The notes: generated from the sequence alone by a model not told the origin. Numbered from the stretch's first letter, positions 15,908-24,601 are shown. The stretch: DNA of 64,000 nucleotides from Streptomyces sp. S4.7 (GCF_010384365.1 NZ_CP048397.1:4836001-4900000); one strand, 5' to 3'. Made by a program: numbers and translations.

Positions 15908-16611
15908 AGCTTCGCCGCCAGCTCGAAGGCGTGGGACGACACCCACGTGTACGCGGCCCGTACGTCGTCCACCACGCCGCGCTCGCGCAGCGCGGCCATC
16001 GCCGGATCGCCGCGGTCGGCGGACTCGTCGATGCCGCGCCAGCAGCGGTCCTGCCACCACAGGATCGTGCGGACGATGCCGTCCCGGTCGTCCAGACCGT
16101 AGGCGTCGCAGACCAGGGTGATCCGGCGGGCCGCCTCCGCGACATCCGGCACCCGGGGGCCGAGGTCCAGATACTGCCAGCAGACATGGGCGACGTCGTG
16201 GACACGGTCGCCGGGGGCGGCCAGGTCCCAGTCGACGAGGGCCACGGGCAGCCCGTCGGCGTAGACGGTGTTCCTGGGCGACAGGTCGTTGTGGCACACG
16301 ACTTCGCGCCCGTCGGCGAGCGGCGACCCGGCCGTCAGGTCGTGGAACTCCCTGACGAGCTCCGCGACCCGCGCCAGCCGCTCGTCCGACAACGGCAGGG
16401 ACACCTGCCCCTCGACGTACTGGAGCACCTCGCGCCCCTGCTCGTCCACACCCCGGTACCGGGGCGCCCCGCCCCAGCCCCGCGCCTCGAACAGCTCCAG
16501 CAACTCCCTTGTGTACGCCGCCCGTCGCGCCGACGGCGCGGAGCGCCGCACGGTGTCACCGACACGTACGACCTGATTGATGAACCCGCCCGGCAGAGGA
16601 GTCTCGTCCAT
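15904..16611 (-). CDS. Aminoglycoside phosphotransferase (APH) family kinase
   Basis: A 235-residue APH/choline-kinase fold protein. The ATP-binding N lobe is compact (GGFINQVVRVGDTVRRSAPS). The catalytic loop VCHNDLSPRNTVY has the H-x-D-x4-N motif and the metal-binding ALVDWDLAAPGD follows. The N lobe is short compared with true aminoglycoside kinases, and the substrate cannot be told from sequence. It follows the membrane-anchored paralogue gene by 29 bases on the same strand. Its TAG stop lies in the CTAG copy bordering the IS element, so the insertion left the frame complete. The start at 16611 has GGAGG only two to three bases upstream; the in-frame GTG at 16620 is an alternative. Confidence 0.8.
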   Translation of the reverse strand: MDETPLPGGFINQVVRVGDTVRRSAPSARRAAYTRELLELFEARGWGGAPRYRGVDEQGREVLQYVEGQVSLPLSDERLARVAELVREFHDLTAGSPLADGREVVCHNDLSPRNTVYADGLPVALVDWDLAAPGDRVHDVAHVCWQYLDLGPRVPDVAEAARRITLVCDAYGLDDRDGIVRTILWWQDRCWRGIDESADRGDPAMAALRERGVVDDVRAAYTWVSSHAFELAAKL

Positions 16612-16640
16612 ACCCTCCACGATGCCAGGCCCCCGGCGCG

Positions 16641-17723
16641 TCACACGCCCCGGCGGATACGGGTGCGGGCCTCCGCGCCGCGTATCGCCTTCGTGCGGGT
16701 CGCCGTGAAGAACGCCGCCGGGTCGCGGCGGGTGCGCCAGGGGAGCGCGTTCACATAGCCGTCGACGAGGCGGAACTGGTCCAGGGCCTCGTCGTGCCTG
16801 GTCTGCCGTGTCAGGAAGTACGCCAGCAGGTGCCGCATCTCCGGGAGCCGGGGGTGGTCCTCGGGCGCCTCCGCCGTGTCCGCGAGGGCCGCGTCGACCA
16901 GCGCCGTCACATGCGGGTCCGTGTAGTCGCGGGAGGTCGCCGCGGCGTCGTGGTGGTCGAACCAGGCGATCAGCGGGAGCGCCGTCATCAGCGTGCCCGG
17001 CGGCGCGTCAGCCGTGGCCTGGGCGGCGAACTCGCGGGCCAGCTCCGCCGAGCCGTGCCACCGCGCGCTCCAGTACTGCATCGCGGCCTCGTGCGCCCCG
17101 TACAGCGGCGCCGACGTGGGATGCGGGGTGCGGGCCGTGATCTCCGCCCACAGTTCACGCATCCGCTCCGGGCCGTAGCCGACGCCCAGCGCCGTACGGA
17201 TCTCGACGATGTACGGCGTCGGGTCGTCCGGACCGAGCTCCGCCGCGCGGACCGTGTCGGCGCGCACCCGCGGCAGCAGCTCGTGGAAGCCGTCCGCCTG
17301 CTCGGGCGTGGTGTGCTCGGCGTACGGCGAGCCCCGCAGCCGCCACGCGCGCGCGACCGTCGCCGACGCCTGGACCAGCTCCGCGTCCGCGTCGGGCCGG
17401 GTCGCGCGCCACGACCGGAGCCAGGAGTCCTGCCGGGCCGCCGCCTCGCCCAGTACACGCGCGTGGAGCGCACGGCGCTCCCAGTCCCGTTCCTTGCCCG
17501 TCGACGCCAGCAGCTCCGCCGCCGCCTCCCAGCGGCCCGCCCGCGCCTCGTCCAGGGCACGCTCCAGCGAGGCGTCCGGGCCGGCCAGTTCCGCGTTCTG
17601 CCGGTCCCTGGGGAGCAGCCCCAGCTCCGCTTCCGTACCGACCAGAGCGGACACGCTCCGGCGGGCCTTGAGCCAGAACCAGATACCGAACGCGAAGAGG
17701 ACGAAGGGCAGAACGCGTGCCAT
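16641..17723 (-). CDS. Membrane-anchored helical protein, paralogue of next gene
   Basis: A 360-residue protein with one N-terminal membrane segment (MARVLPFVLFAFGIWFWLKA) and a long alpha-helical, TPR-like cytoplasmic region. Shared words with the 17840-18952 product: PTPYIVEIRTALGVGYGPER versus a matching PVPYIIELAVARGLGY block, MQYWSARWHGS versus LHYWCEKWHGS, and a late DGYVNALPWRTRRDPA versus DGHVGAMPWTHSEDPA. The two are therefore tandem duplicates. No catalytic motif is seen. It lies between its paralogue and the phosphotransferase, all on one strand. Function unknown. Confidence 0.75.
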   Translation of the reverse strand: MARVLPFVLFAFGIWFWLKARRSVSALVGTEAELGLLPRDRQNAELAGPDASLERALDEARAGRWEAAAELLASTGKERDWERRALHARVLGEAAARQDSWLRSWRATRPDADAELVQASATVARAWRLRGSPYAEHTTPEQADGFHELLPRVRADTVRAAELGPDDPTPYIVEIRTALGVGYGPERMRELWAEITARTPHPTSAPLYGAHEAAMQYWSARWHGSAELAREFAAQATADAPPGTLMTALPLIAWFDHHDAAATSRDYTDPHVTALVDAALADTAEAPEDHPRLPEMRHLLAYFLTRQTRHDEALDQFRLVDGYVNALPWRTRRDPAAFFTATRTKAIRGAEARTRIRRGV

Positions 17724-17839
17724 CGGATGGCCCCCAGGGTTACGGAGAACAGGTGAAGAGAAGGTGTGGGGGATCTGCGGAGTATGCACCACCCCAGGTC
17801 AGCGCGGCAATGGCGCCTCCCCCCCGGAGCGGCGCCCCA

Positions 17840-18952
17840 CTACCTGGGCAGCGTCGCCGGGCTGCCGCCGTTCGCCTCGTAGCCCGCCACCGCCAGCGCC
17901 CGGTACAGCGTGTACATCCCCGCCGGGTCCTCGCTGTGCGTCCACGGCATCGCGCCGACGTGGCCGTCCACCCGCACGAACTGGTTCATCGCCTCCGACC
18001 ACCGCTCCGCCCGCACCAGGAAGACGATCAGCAGGTGCCGTACGTGCGCGAGCATCGGGTCGTCGGGGCGCGCCGCGTGCACCGCGAACATCGCGCCCTC
18101 CATCGCCTTCGACACCACCGCGCTGCGGTAGAAGTCCCGCACCAGCGCGATCTCCGGCAGATGCTCGTACACCGCGAACAGCGGCAGCGCGGCCAGCAGC
18201 GAACCCTGCGGGGCCCGCGCCGCCGACGCCGTCGCGAACCGGTCCGCGTCCTCGCGTGAGCCGTGCCACTTCTCGCACCAGTAGTGCAGCGCCGCGATGT
18301 GCGCGCCCATGTGGTCCGGCGCCCGGTCGATGACCTTCGCCCACAGCTGGTCGAACCGCTCGTGCGGATAGCCGAGCCCACGGGCCACGGCCAGCTCGAT
18401 TATGTACGGCACGGGGTCGCCCGGCGCCAGCAGCGCCGCGTCGCCGCAGACCGAGCGGGCCTCCTCCAGGATGATCCGGAAGTCGTCCGTGCCGGCCGCC
18501 GACGACCGCCACGCCTGCTGCACCAGGAACTCCGCGTGCACCTGCGCGCCGCCCGCGTCCTTCGGCGATTCCGATCGCCACGCCCGCAGCCACGCGCCGC
18601 CGACTCCCGGTTTCCCCTGGAGTTCCAGCGCCGCCGCGCCCGCGAAGGCCTGGACGCGCTGCCAGCGCACCTCGCCCTCCTTGGCGGTTCCGGCCAGCAG
18701 CTGCGCGGCCGCCCGCCAGTCCTGGGTGCGCTGGACGACGTCGAGTACGTCGAGAAGATCCTGGTCCGGCCCCGGGAGCCGGATGTCCAGCTCCTCCTGC
18801 CGTACGAACTCGTACGAATCCGGGTCGGCGGCATCGGGCGCGCCGGGCTCGACCATACGGATGCCACCGCGGCGCCGCCGCACGTACGGGCCGACGACGG
18901 CCGCGACCATGCCCATCGCGATCAGGAACCAGAGAATCTCCATGTTCTCCAT
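17840..18952 (-). CDS. Membrane-anchored helical protein, tandem paralogue
   Basis: A 370-residue protein with a signal-anchor (MEILWFLIAMGMVAAVVGPYV after a possible three-residue extension), then RRRRGG and an acidic linker. The rest is helical and repeat-like, with HYWCEKWHGSREDADRFA and LPLFAVYEHLPEIALVRDFY. Same architecture and several identical positions as the 16641-17723 product, from which it is separated by 116 bases. Start ATG 18952; ATG 18943 is nearly as good. It is divergent from the gamma-synthase gene, whose start is only 57 bases away. Function unknown. Confidence 0.75.
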   Translation of the reverse strand: MENMEILWFLIAMGMVAAVVGPYVRRRRGGIRMVEPGAPDAADPDSYEFVRQEELDIRLPGPDQDLLDVLDVVQRTQDWRAAAQLLAGTAKEGEVRWQRVQAFAGAAALELQGKPGVGGAWLRAWRSESPKDAGGAQVHAEFLVQQAWRSSAAGTDDFRIILEEARSVCGDAALLAPGDPVPYIIELAVARGLGYPHERFDQLWAKVIDRAPDHMGAHIAALHYWCEKWHGSREDADRFATASAARAPQGSLLAALPLFAVYEHLPEIALVRDFYRSAVVSKAMEGAMFAVHAARPDDPMLAHVRHLLIVFLVRAERWSEAMNQFVRVDGHVGAMPWTHSEDPAGMYTLYRALAVAGYEANGGSPATLPR

Positions 18953-19009
18953 TGTCCCGGACGTGGACAGCTCTCTGAGCCGGGTCCGATCCGGCTACCC
19001 TCGGGCCTC

Positions 19010-20155
19010 ATGACCGACGAGCACAGCTTCGAGACGATCGCGATCCACGCGGGGAACACTGCTGATCCCCTCACCGGCGCGGTCGTTCCCCCCATCTATC
19101 AGGTGTCCACGTACAAGCAGGACGGCGTGGGCGGACTGCGAGGCGGCTACGAGTACAGCCGCAGCGCCAACCCCACGCGTTCCGCGCTGGAGGAGAATCT
19201 GGCGGCCCTGGAGGGCGGCCGGCGCGGGCTCGCCTTCGCGTCCGGCCTCGCCGCCGAGGACTGCCTCCTGCGTACCCTGCTGTCGCCGGGTGATCACGTC
19301 GTGATCCCCAACGACGCGTACGGCGGCACCTTCCGCCTCTTCGCGAAGGTCGTCTCGCGCTGGGGCGTGGAGTGGTCGGTGGCCGACACCTCCGACCCGG
19401 CGTCGGTACGGGCGGCCCTGCGGCCCCGTACGAAGGCGATCTGGGTCGAGACCCCGTCGAACCCGCTCCTGGGCATCAGCGACATCGCGGCCCTCGCGGA
19501 GGTCGCCCGCACGGCCGGCGCCAAGCTCGTCGTCGACAACACCTTCGCGAGCCCCTACCTTCAGCAGCCGCTCGCCCTGGGCGCCGATGTCGTCGTGCAC
19601 TCGACGACCAAGTACATGGGCGGTCATTCGGACGTCATCGGCGGCGCCCTGGTCACCGCCGACAACACGCTCGCCGACGAACTCGCCTACCACCAGAACG
19701 CGATGGGCGCGATCTCCGGCCCGTTCGACGCGTGGCTGGTGCTGCGCGGCGTGAAGACCCTCGCCGTCCGGATGGACCGGCACAGCGAGAACGCGACGCG
19801 CGTCGCCGAGATGCTGGCCCGGCACCCGAAGGTCGCGAAGGTCTACTACCCGGGCCTGCCCGAGCACCCCGGGCACGAGATCGCCGCCAAGCAGATGAAG
19901 TCCTTCGGCGGCATGGTGTCCTTCCAGGTCGCCGGCGGCGAGCAGGCGGCCATCGAGGTCTGCGGCCGGGCGAAGGTCTTCACGCTGGGGGAGTCCCTCG
20001 GCGGTGTCGAGTCGCTGATCGAGCACCCGGGCCGGATGACGCACGCCTCGGCGGCGGGCTCACCGCTGGAGGTGCCGGACGACCTGATCCGGCTGTCGGT
20101 CGGCATCGAGTCCGCCGACGATCTGCTGACGGACCTTCAGCAGGCGCTGGCCTGA
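19010..20155 (+). CDS. metB: Cystathionine gamma-synthase/lyase, PLP-dependent
   Basis: A 381-residue Cys/Met-metabolism PLP enzyme. Motifs: FETIAIHAGNTADPLTGAV, YEYSRSANPTRSALEENLA (substrate/PLP tyrosine and arginine), FASGLAAEDCLL, WVETPSNPLLGISDI, VVDNTFASPYLQQPLALGAD and the PLP lysine in VVHSTTKYMGGHSDVIGG, then SLGGVESLIEHPGRMTHAS. Family members make or cleave cystathionine. In Streptomyces both synthase and lyase reactions come from such proteins, so the symbol is tentative. The ATG at 19010 has no strong ribosome site and is very close to the divergent gene. Confidence 0.9.
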   Translation: MTDEHSFETIAIHAGNTADPLTGAVVPPIYQVSTYKQDGVGGLRGGYEYSRSANPTRSALEENLAALEGGRRGLAFASGLAAEDCLLRTLLSPGDHVVIPNDAYGGTFRLFAKVVSRWGVEWSVADTSDPASVRAALRPRTKAIWVETPSNPLLGISDIAALAEVARTAGAKLVVDNTFASPYLQQPLALGADVVVHSTTKYMGGHSDVIGGALVTADNTLADELAYHQNAMGAISGPFDAWLVLRGVKTLAVRMDRHSENATRVAEMLARHPKVAKVYYPGLPEHPGHEIAAKQMKSFGGMVSFQVAGGEQAAIEVCGRAKVFTLGESLGGVESLIEHPGRMTHASAAGSPLEVPDDLIRLSVGIESADDLLTDLQQALA

Positions 20156-20182
20156 CGGGAGTCGGGCGGCGACGCCCGGCCC

Positions 20183-20434
20183 CTACCAGCCCTCCAGCGG
20201 CGGTGTCTTCCGGGACGGCGGGACCGACCACGGCTCCACGACCGACGCCCAGACCGTGAAGGCGACCACGGCCACCGTGACGAGCAGCCAGAACAGCAGG
20301 CGCCAGGTGCGCCTGCGGTTCAGAACGCGGGTACCGAGGGCGGTCGCGCGGGCCGTCAGATCGGCGGGGACCGGCGGATGCCGCACGTCGAGCATCCGGC
20401 GGACCTCGTCCTCCTTACGGCTGTGGCCGCTCAC
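20183..20434 (-). CDS. Small single-span membrane protein, partner of sigma-like gene
   Basis: An 83-residue protein with a charged head (MSGHSRKEDEVRRMLDVRHP), one transmembrane helix (LLFWLLVTVAVVAFTVWASV) and a short Pro/Trp-rich outer tail. Its ATG overlaps the stop of the upstream sigma-like gene by four bases, so translation is coupled. The arrangement resembles sigma/anti-sigma pairs, but the cytoplasmic part (~42 residues) is too short for a zinc or classical anti-sigma domain. Role inferred from context only. Confidence 0.65.
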   Translation of the reverse strand: MSGHSRKEDEVRRMLDVRHPPVPADLTARATALGTRVLNRRRTWRLLFWLLVTVAVVAFTVWASVVEPWSVPPSRKTPPLEGW

Positions 20435-20934
20435 CGCGTCACCTGCCGGTGGAGCAGCGACAGCGGCCAGTGCGGCGCCGGACGGCGGGCCGGTTCGGGC
20501 TGCCGCATCGTGACGACCGCCCGTGCGTAGATCGCGCGCACCCGGTCGGCCGGCAGTCCGATCAGCGCCGCCGTCTGCTCCTCGGCGACCCCCTCGTACA
20601 GCCGCAGTACGAGGATGAGCCGTTCCTGCGGGCCGAGCCGGCCGAGCAGGCCCTCACCCGTGCGGGGCTGATACCGCCAGGCGCCGCGCGCGTAGCGGGT
20701 GGCGATCTCCTGGCGGGCGCGGTCGTAGGGGTCGTCGCCGCGCAGCCGGTCCCAGTCCGCGTACGTACGGGCCAGGGCGGCCGTCAGCAGGCGCTCGGCG
20801 CGCGGCTTGGTGTCGGCGGGCTCACCCGTCAGCAGTGTGGCGGCATGCAGCAGTCGGCCTGCCGCGCCCGCGACGAACGCCTCGAACTCCCGGGCGCGAC
20901 GACGATCCGTACCCGTCTGCTGTCGCTGTCGCAC
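20431..20934 (-). CDS. ECF-like sigma-70 region 2/4 protein
   Basis: A 167-residue protein like the SigE-type ECF sigma factors of actinobacteria. It has FEAFVAGAAGRLLHAATLLT (region 2.1 start), a degenerate middle (AERLLTAALARTYADWDRLR), and a region 4 with LGPQERLILVLRLYEGVAEE followed by QTAALIGLPADRVRAIYARA (HTH). Region 2 lacks the expected aromatic/acidic promoter-melting residues, so it may be a weak or non-canonical sigma factor. It is coupled to a small membrane protein gene. The GTG start at 20934 has no clear ribosome site. Confidence 0.7.
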   Translation of the reverse strand: MRQRQQTGTDRRRAREFEAFVAGAAGRLLHAATLLTGEPADTKPRAERLLTAALARTYADWDRLRGDDPYDRARQEIATRYARGAWRYQPRTGEGLLGRLGPQERLILVLRLYEGVAEEQTAALIGLPADRVRAIYARAVVTMRQPEPARRPAPHWPLSLLHRQVTR

Positions 20935-20964
20935 ACCTCATATGAGGACACACCCCGGCCCGGG

Positions 20965-21654
20965 TCAAGAGGCCGGCGGCGCCTCCGTGCCGGCGGGTTC
21001 GTCCGCGGGGACGCGGTTCGCGGCCGGTTCGGCCGGCGCGGGACCCGACTGCCGTGCGGACAGGGCGGAGTTGAACCGGGTGAGGAGGGTGCAGAACGAT
21101 TCCCGTTCCTCCTCCGTCCAGCCGTCCGTGACCTGAGACATCAGCTCGCGGCGTGAGGAGCGGACCTCTTCGAGACGGTTGAGCCCGCGCACCGAGAGTT
21201 CCAGGACGACGGCCCGGCCGTCCTCCGGGTGGGACGTGCGCTTGACCAGGCCGGTGTCGACGAGAGGCGCGACCTGGCGGGTGACGGTGGAGGAGTCGAT
21301 CCCCATCCCCGCGGCCAGCGCCTTGACGCCCATCGGGCCTTCCAGATCAAGGCGGTTGAGCAGGAGGTAGGCGGCGCGGTCCATGGAGTTGCGCACCTGG
21401 CCGACGCCGCCGAGACGGGTCTGTTCCGCCCGTCGGGCGAATACGGCCACCTGGTGCTGGAGTGCGTCGAGGAGTGGGGCGTCGTCAGTGCGGGCGCCGG
21501 TGGGGGCGTCGCCGGTGGCGACGGATTCGGTACCGACGGAAGGTGCCGGTGCGGCCTCTAAAGGTGCGGAGCCGGAGGGGTCGGAACCTGCGGGTTCGGA
21601 ACCGGAGCCCGGGGAGGCCGACACAGCGGAAGTCATGTCCTGAGTAGGGGGCAT
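20965..21654 (-). CDS. MarR-family transcription regulator with long N-terminal tail
   Basis: A 229-residue protein. Residues ~1-65 are a Ser/Pro/Gly-rich disordered tail and the C-terminal ~25 residues are Pro/Ala-rich. The core winged helix is AAYLLLNRLDLEGPMGVKAL, then MGIDSSTVTRQVAPLVDTGL (recognition helix) and the wing RTSHPEDGRAVVLELS, followed by the helix of dimerisation FCTLLTRFNSALS. It is divergent from ilvA with 144 bases between starts, so it may regulate itself and/or ilvA. ATG 21654 is chosen; an internal ATG at 21636 is possible. Confidence 0.87.
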   Translation of the reverse strand: MPPTQDMTSAVSASPGSGSEPAGSDPSGSAPLEAAPAPSVGTESVATGDAPTGARTDDAPLLDALQHQVAVFARRAEQTRLGGVGQVRNSMDRAAYLLLNRLDLEGPMGVKALAAGMGIDSSTVTRQVAPLVDTGLVKRTSHPEDGRAVVLELSVRGLNRLEEVRSSRRELMSQVTDGWTEEERESFCTLLTRFNSALSARQSGPAPAEPAANRVPADEPAGTEAPPAS

Positions 21655-21798
21655 GGCTGGGGCTCTCTCGTGCGGTGGTCGGTTGGTGGGGGACAGAGTA
21701 CGCGGCCCTGCCGTTGGCCGTACCGGCCCCGCGCAAACCTGTGGACGGGCCCTCGTTCCGGGCGGCCGAGCGGCGGATGAGCTGCGAGACTGGCGGTC

Positions 21799-23064
21799 AT
21801 GACCTTCGGTACGTCGCGTCCCTCCGGATCGTTCACTTCCGCTTCCTCGCGCGGCTCCGCGCCCGCGCTGATCCTCGACGACATTCGCGGGGCGCAGAAG
21901 ATGCTCACCGGTGTGGCACGGATGACCGCGATGGAGGGCAGCAGGCATCTGACCCGCCTGGTCGGCTCACCGGTCCATCTGAAGTGCGAGAACCTCCAGC
22001 GCACCGGGTCGTTCAAGCTGCGCGGCGCTTACGTGCGGATCGCCGGTCTCTCGCCGGAGGAGCGCGCGGCCGGTGTGGTCGCCGCCAGCGCGGGCAACCA
22101 CGCGCAGGGCGTCGCGCTCGCCTCGACCCTGCTCGGGGTGCGCTCCACGGTGTTCATGCCCCTGGCGGCGCCGCTGCCCAAGGTGGCCGCGACCCGTGAG
22201 TACGGCGCGGAGGTACGGCTGCACGGCCAGGTCGTCGACGAGACCCTGGCCGCCGCGCAGGAGTACGCGCGGGAGACCGGCGCGGTCTTCATCCACCCCT
22301 TCGACCACCCGGACATCATCGCCGGACAGGGCACGGTGGGCCTGGAGATCCTGGAGCAGTGCCCCGAGGTGCGGACGATCCTCGTAGGTCTCGGCGGCGG
22401 CGGTCTCGCCGCGGGCATCGCGGTGGCGGTGAAGGCGGTGCGGCCCGACGTCACGGTGATCGCTGTGCAGGCGGAGGGCGCCGCCGCGTTCCCGCCGTCG
22501 CTGCGGGCCGGGCGGCCGATGTCGATCGGCGAGCAGCAGACGATGGCGGACGGCATCAAGGTGGGCCGGCCGGGCGATATCACGTTCCCGATGATCAGGG
22601 ACCTGGTCGACGAGGTGCGGACGGTGTCCGAGGACGAGCTGTCCAGCGCGCTGCTGCTCTGTCTGGAGCGGGCGAAGCTCGTGGTGGAGCCGGCCGGGGC
22701 GAGCACGGTCGCCGCGCTGCTGAGCACCCCGAAGGCGTTCCGGGGGCCGGTGGTCGCCGTGCTGTCGGGCGGCAACGTGGACCCCCTGCTGATGCAGCGG
22801 ATCCTGCGGCACGGGATGGCGGCGGCCGGGCGCTATCTGGGGCTGCGGCTTCGGATCACCGACCGGCCGGGGGCGCTCGCGACGCTGCTCGGGGTGCTGT
22901 CGGTGGCCGACGCCAACGTATTGGACGTGGGTCACGTACGGACCGATCCGCGGCTCGGGCTGACGGAGGCGGACGTGGAGCTGCGTCTGGAGACGAAGGG
23001 GCCGGAGCACTGCGCGGACGTGGAGGCGGCGCTGCGCGAGGCGGGCTACACGATCCTGGGCTGA
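21799..23064 (+). CDS. ilvA: Threonine ammonia-lyase (dehydratase)
   Basis: A 421-residue fold-type II PLP enzyme with an ACT-like C-terminal domain, converting threonine to 2-oxobutanoate for isoleucine synthesis or catabolism. The PLP lysine is in RTGSFKLRGAYV, ASAGNHAQGVALAS binds the cofactor phosphate, GLGGGGLAAGIAVA is the glycine loop, and LSGGNVDPLL closes the site. Residues ~335-421 (RLRITDRPGALATLLGVLSV) form the ACT regulatory domain typical of the shorter, single-ACT enzymes. It is followed by the ABC transporter genes and preceded by the divergent MarR gene. Confidence 0.94.
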   Translation: MTFGTSRPSGSFTSASSRGSAPALILDDIRGAQKMLTGVARMTAMEGSRHLTRLVGSPVHLKCENLQRTGSFKLRGAYVRIAGLSPEERAAGVVAASAGNHAQGVALASTLLGVRSTVFMPLAAPLPKVAATREYGAEVRLHGQVVDETLAAAQEYARETGAVFIHPFDHPDIIAGQGTVGLEILEQCPEVRTILVGLGGGGLAAGIAVAVKAVRPDVTVIAVQAEGAAAFPPSLRAGRPMSIGEQQTMADGIKVGRPGDITFPMIRDLVDEVRTVSEDELSSALLLCLERAKLVVEPAGASTVAALLSTPKAFRGPVVAVLSGGNVDPLLMQRILRHGMAAAGRYLGLRLRITDRPGALATLLGVLSVADANVLDVGHVRTDPRLGLTEADVELRLETKGPEHCADVEAALREAGYTILG

Positions 23065-23123
23065 GCGGCCGAAACCAGCACCCAGTCGCCTTTACGTAGA
23101 GCTTACTTAATTCTCTTGCCTGT

Positions 23124-23137
23124 CGCGATGTATCGCG
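23124..23137. promoter_or_regulatory. Candidate operator CGCGAT-GT-ATCGCG
   Basis: Perfect 6+6 dyad with a 2-base spacer, in the gap between ilvA and the ABC transporter, about 95 bases before the transporter start and 40 bases before the predicted -35. AT-gap-AT dyads of this form are used by TetR/PadR repressors of DrrAB-like exporters; this assignment is inference. Confidence 0.5.
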
Positions 23138-23176
23138 TTAGCGTCAGGGTCTGCCGCTGATCGGCTTAAGCTGTCG

Positions 23177-23204
23177 TTGACGCGGATCGCACCATTTGTA
23201 CGAA
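23177..23204 (+). promoter_or_regulatory. Predicted housekeeping promoter of ABC transporter
   Basis: TTGACG (23177-23182), 16-base spacer, TACGAA (23199-23204), matching the HrdB-type consensus. It lies 27 bases before the ATG of the ATP-binding subunit, whose ribosome site is GGGAG. Confidence 0.65.
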
Positions 23205-23230
23205 TCTGACACAACTCTGGGAGTACCCCT

Positions 23231-24292
23231 ATGCCAGGCGCCATCTACGCCGAAGGCCTGGTCAAGACGTTCGGCGACGTACGAGCACTGGACGGCGTCG
23301 ATCTCGATGTCCCCGAAGGCACGGTCCTGGGCCTGCTCGGCCCCAACGGCGCGGGCAAGACCACCGCGGTCCGAGTGCTGACGACCCTGCTCCAGCCCGA
23401 CAGCGGCAAGGCCGTCGTCGCCGGCATCGACGTGCTCAAGCACCCCAACGAGGTGCGCAGGAACATCGGACTCTCCGGCCAGTTCGCCGCGGTCGACGAG
23501 TATCTGACGGGCCGCGAGAACCTCCGGATGGTCGGCCAGCTCTACCAGCAGAGCGCCCGCGCCGCGAAGGCCAGGGCCGTCGAACTGCTGGAGCGCTTCA
23601 ATCTCAGCGACGCCGCCGACCGCACCGCCAAGACCTACTCCGGCGGTATGCGCAGGCGCCTGGACCTCGCGGCGGCGCTCGTCGTCTCCCCGCCGGTGAT
23701 GTTCATGGACGAGCCGACGACCGGACTCGACCCGCGCAACCGCCAGCAACTATGGGGAATCATCGAGGAGTTGGTCGCGGGCGGCACCACACTGCTGCTC
23801 ACCACCCAGTATCTGGAAGAGGCCGACCACCTCGCCCACGACATCTGCGTCATCGACCACGGGCAGGTCATCGCACGCGGCACCGCCGACGCACTCAAGG
23901 CCCGCACGGGCGGCGAGCGCGTCGAGGTCGTCGTCCACGAACGCGACCAGATCACCCGGACCCACGACGTGCTCGCCGGCTTCGGCAAGGGCGACGTGAT
24001 GGTCGCCCAGCACACCCGCAAGCTCACCGTCCCGGTCACCGGCGGAGCCAAGCTGCTCGCCGAGATCATCAGGGAACTCGACGCCAGGGGCGTCGAGATC
24101 GACGACATCGGGCTGCGCCGCCCCACCCTCGACGACGTCTTCATCTCCCTCACCGGCCGCGCGGCCGAGGAGGGCCGGGACGGCGGCGACGGCCCGGCGC
24201 CGGGCACCGCACCCGGCGTCTCCCCGGCCAGGACGGCGAGCGCCACCGAGAGCACGAGCACGACCACGGGCCCGAAGGAGAGCGCCAAGTGA
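23231..24292 (+). CDS. ABC exporter ATP-binding protein, DrrA-like
   Basis: A 353-residue DrrA/CcmA-type nucleotide-binding subunit with a C-terminal extension. Walker A LLGPNGAGKTTAVRVLTTLL, Q-loop GLSGQFAAVDEYLTGREN, ABC signature TYSGGMRRRLDLAAAL, Walker B VMFMDEPTTGLDPRN, switch His in LTTQYLEEADHLAHD. The 40-residue tail is Gly/Ser/Thr-rich and disordered. It should power drug or lipid export with a DrrB-type permease. Its stop overlaps (GTGA) the start of the native permease, which is broken by a foreign segment; the intact permease at 25338-26144 is its likely present partner. Confidence 0.92.
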   Translation: MPGAIYAEGLVKTFGDVRALDGVDLDVPEGTVLGLLGPNGAGKTTAVRVLTTLLQPDSGKAVVAGIDVLKHPNEVRRNIGLSGQFAAVDEYLTGRENLRMVGQLYQQSARAAKARAVELLERFNLSDAADRTAKTYSGGMRRRLDLAAALVVSPPVMFMDEPTTGLDPRNRQQLWGIIEELVAGGTTLLLTTQYLEEADHLAHDICVIDHGQVIARGTADALKARTGGERVEVVVHERDQITRTHDVLAGFGKGDVMVAQHTRKLTVPVTGGAKLLAEIIRELDARGVEIDDIGLRRPTLDDVFISLTGRAAEEGRDGGDGPAPGTAPGVSPARTASATESTSTTTGPKESAK

Positions 24293-24414
24293 GCGCCGTA
24301 ACCGAGGCCTCGCCGAAGGCCCTCGCCCCACGCCCGCGCGGCGGCGTCGTCCAGTCCGTCCGCGACTCCCTCGTGGTCGCCAAGCGCAATCCGATCCGGA
24401 TGCTCCGCATCCCG
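24289..24414 (+). pseudogene. 5' remnant of native DrrB-type ABC permease
   Basis: Starts with GTG overlapping the ATP-binding gene stop by four bases. Residues 1-42 (VSAVTEASPK..., then VVQSVRDSLVVAKRNPIRML and RIP) match the start of DrrB-type permeases, in which RIP(E/D) is followed by the first transmembrane helix. Here homology stops abruptly at 24414. The frame continues through unrelated lower-GC sequence to a stop at 24517-24519. The 3' remainder of the same gene is found at 26390-27022. Confidence 0.85.
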
Positions 24415-24560
24415 AATCTTCTTCGCAGAGCTTCGATTCGATTCAACTGGTCGGCGTCAGCAGTCCACGTTCGTTGGGTGAGCGCCGAAACGGAGCGGTC
24501 GCATGAGCATGGTGGCTGACTCCTGGGCATCACCCGCGGAACGTGGGTATGACACCCCGC

Positions 24561-24593
24561 CGAGTGGTCTCCCCCAACAGGGGGGACCACTCG
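24561..24593 (-). terminator. Terminator of the secreted-protein gene
   Basis: CGAGTGGTCTCCCCC, loop AACA, GGGGGGACCACTCG: 14 bp stem with one G-T pair, directly downstream (9 bases) of the stop of the minus-strand gene. Confidence 0.8.
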
Positions 24594-24601
24594 GTCAGCG
24601 C

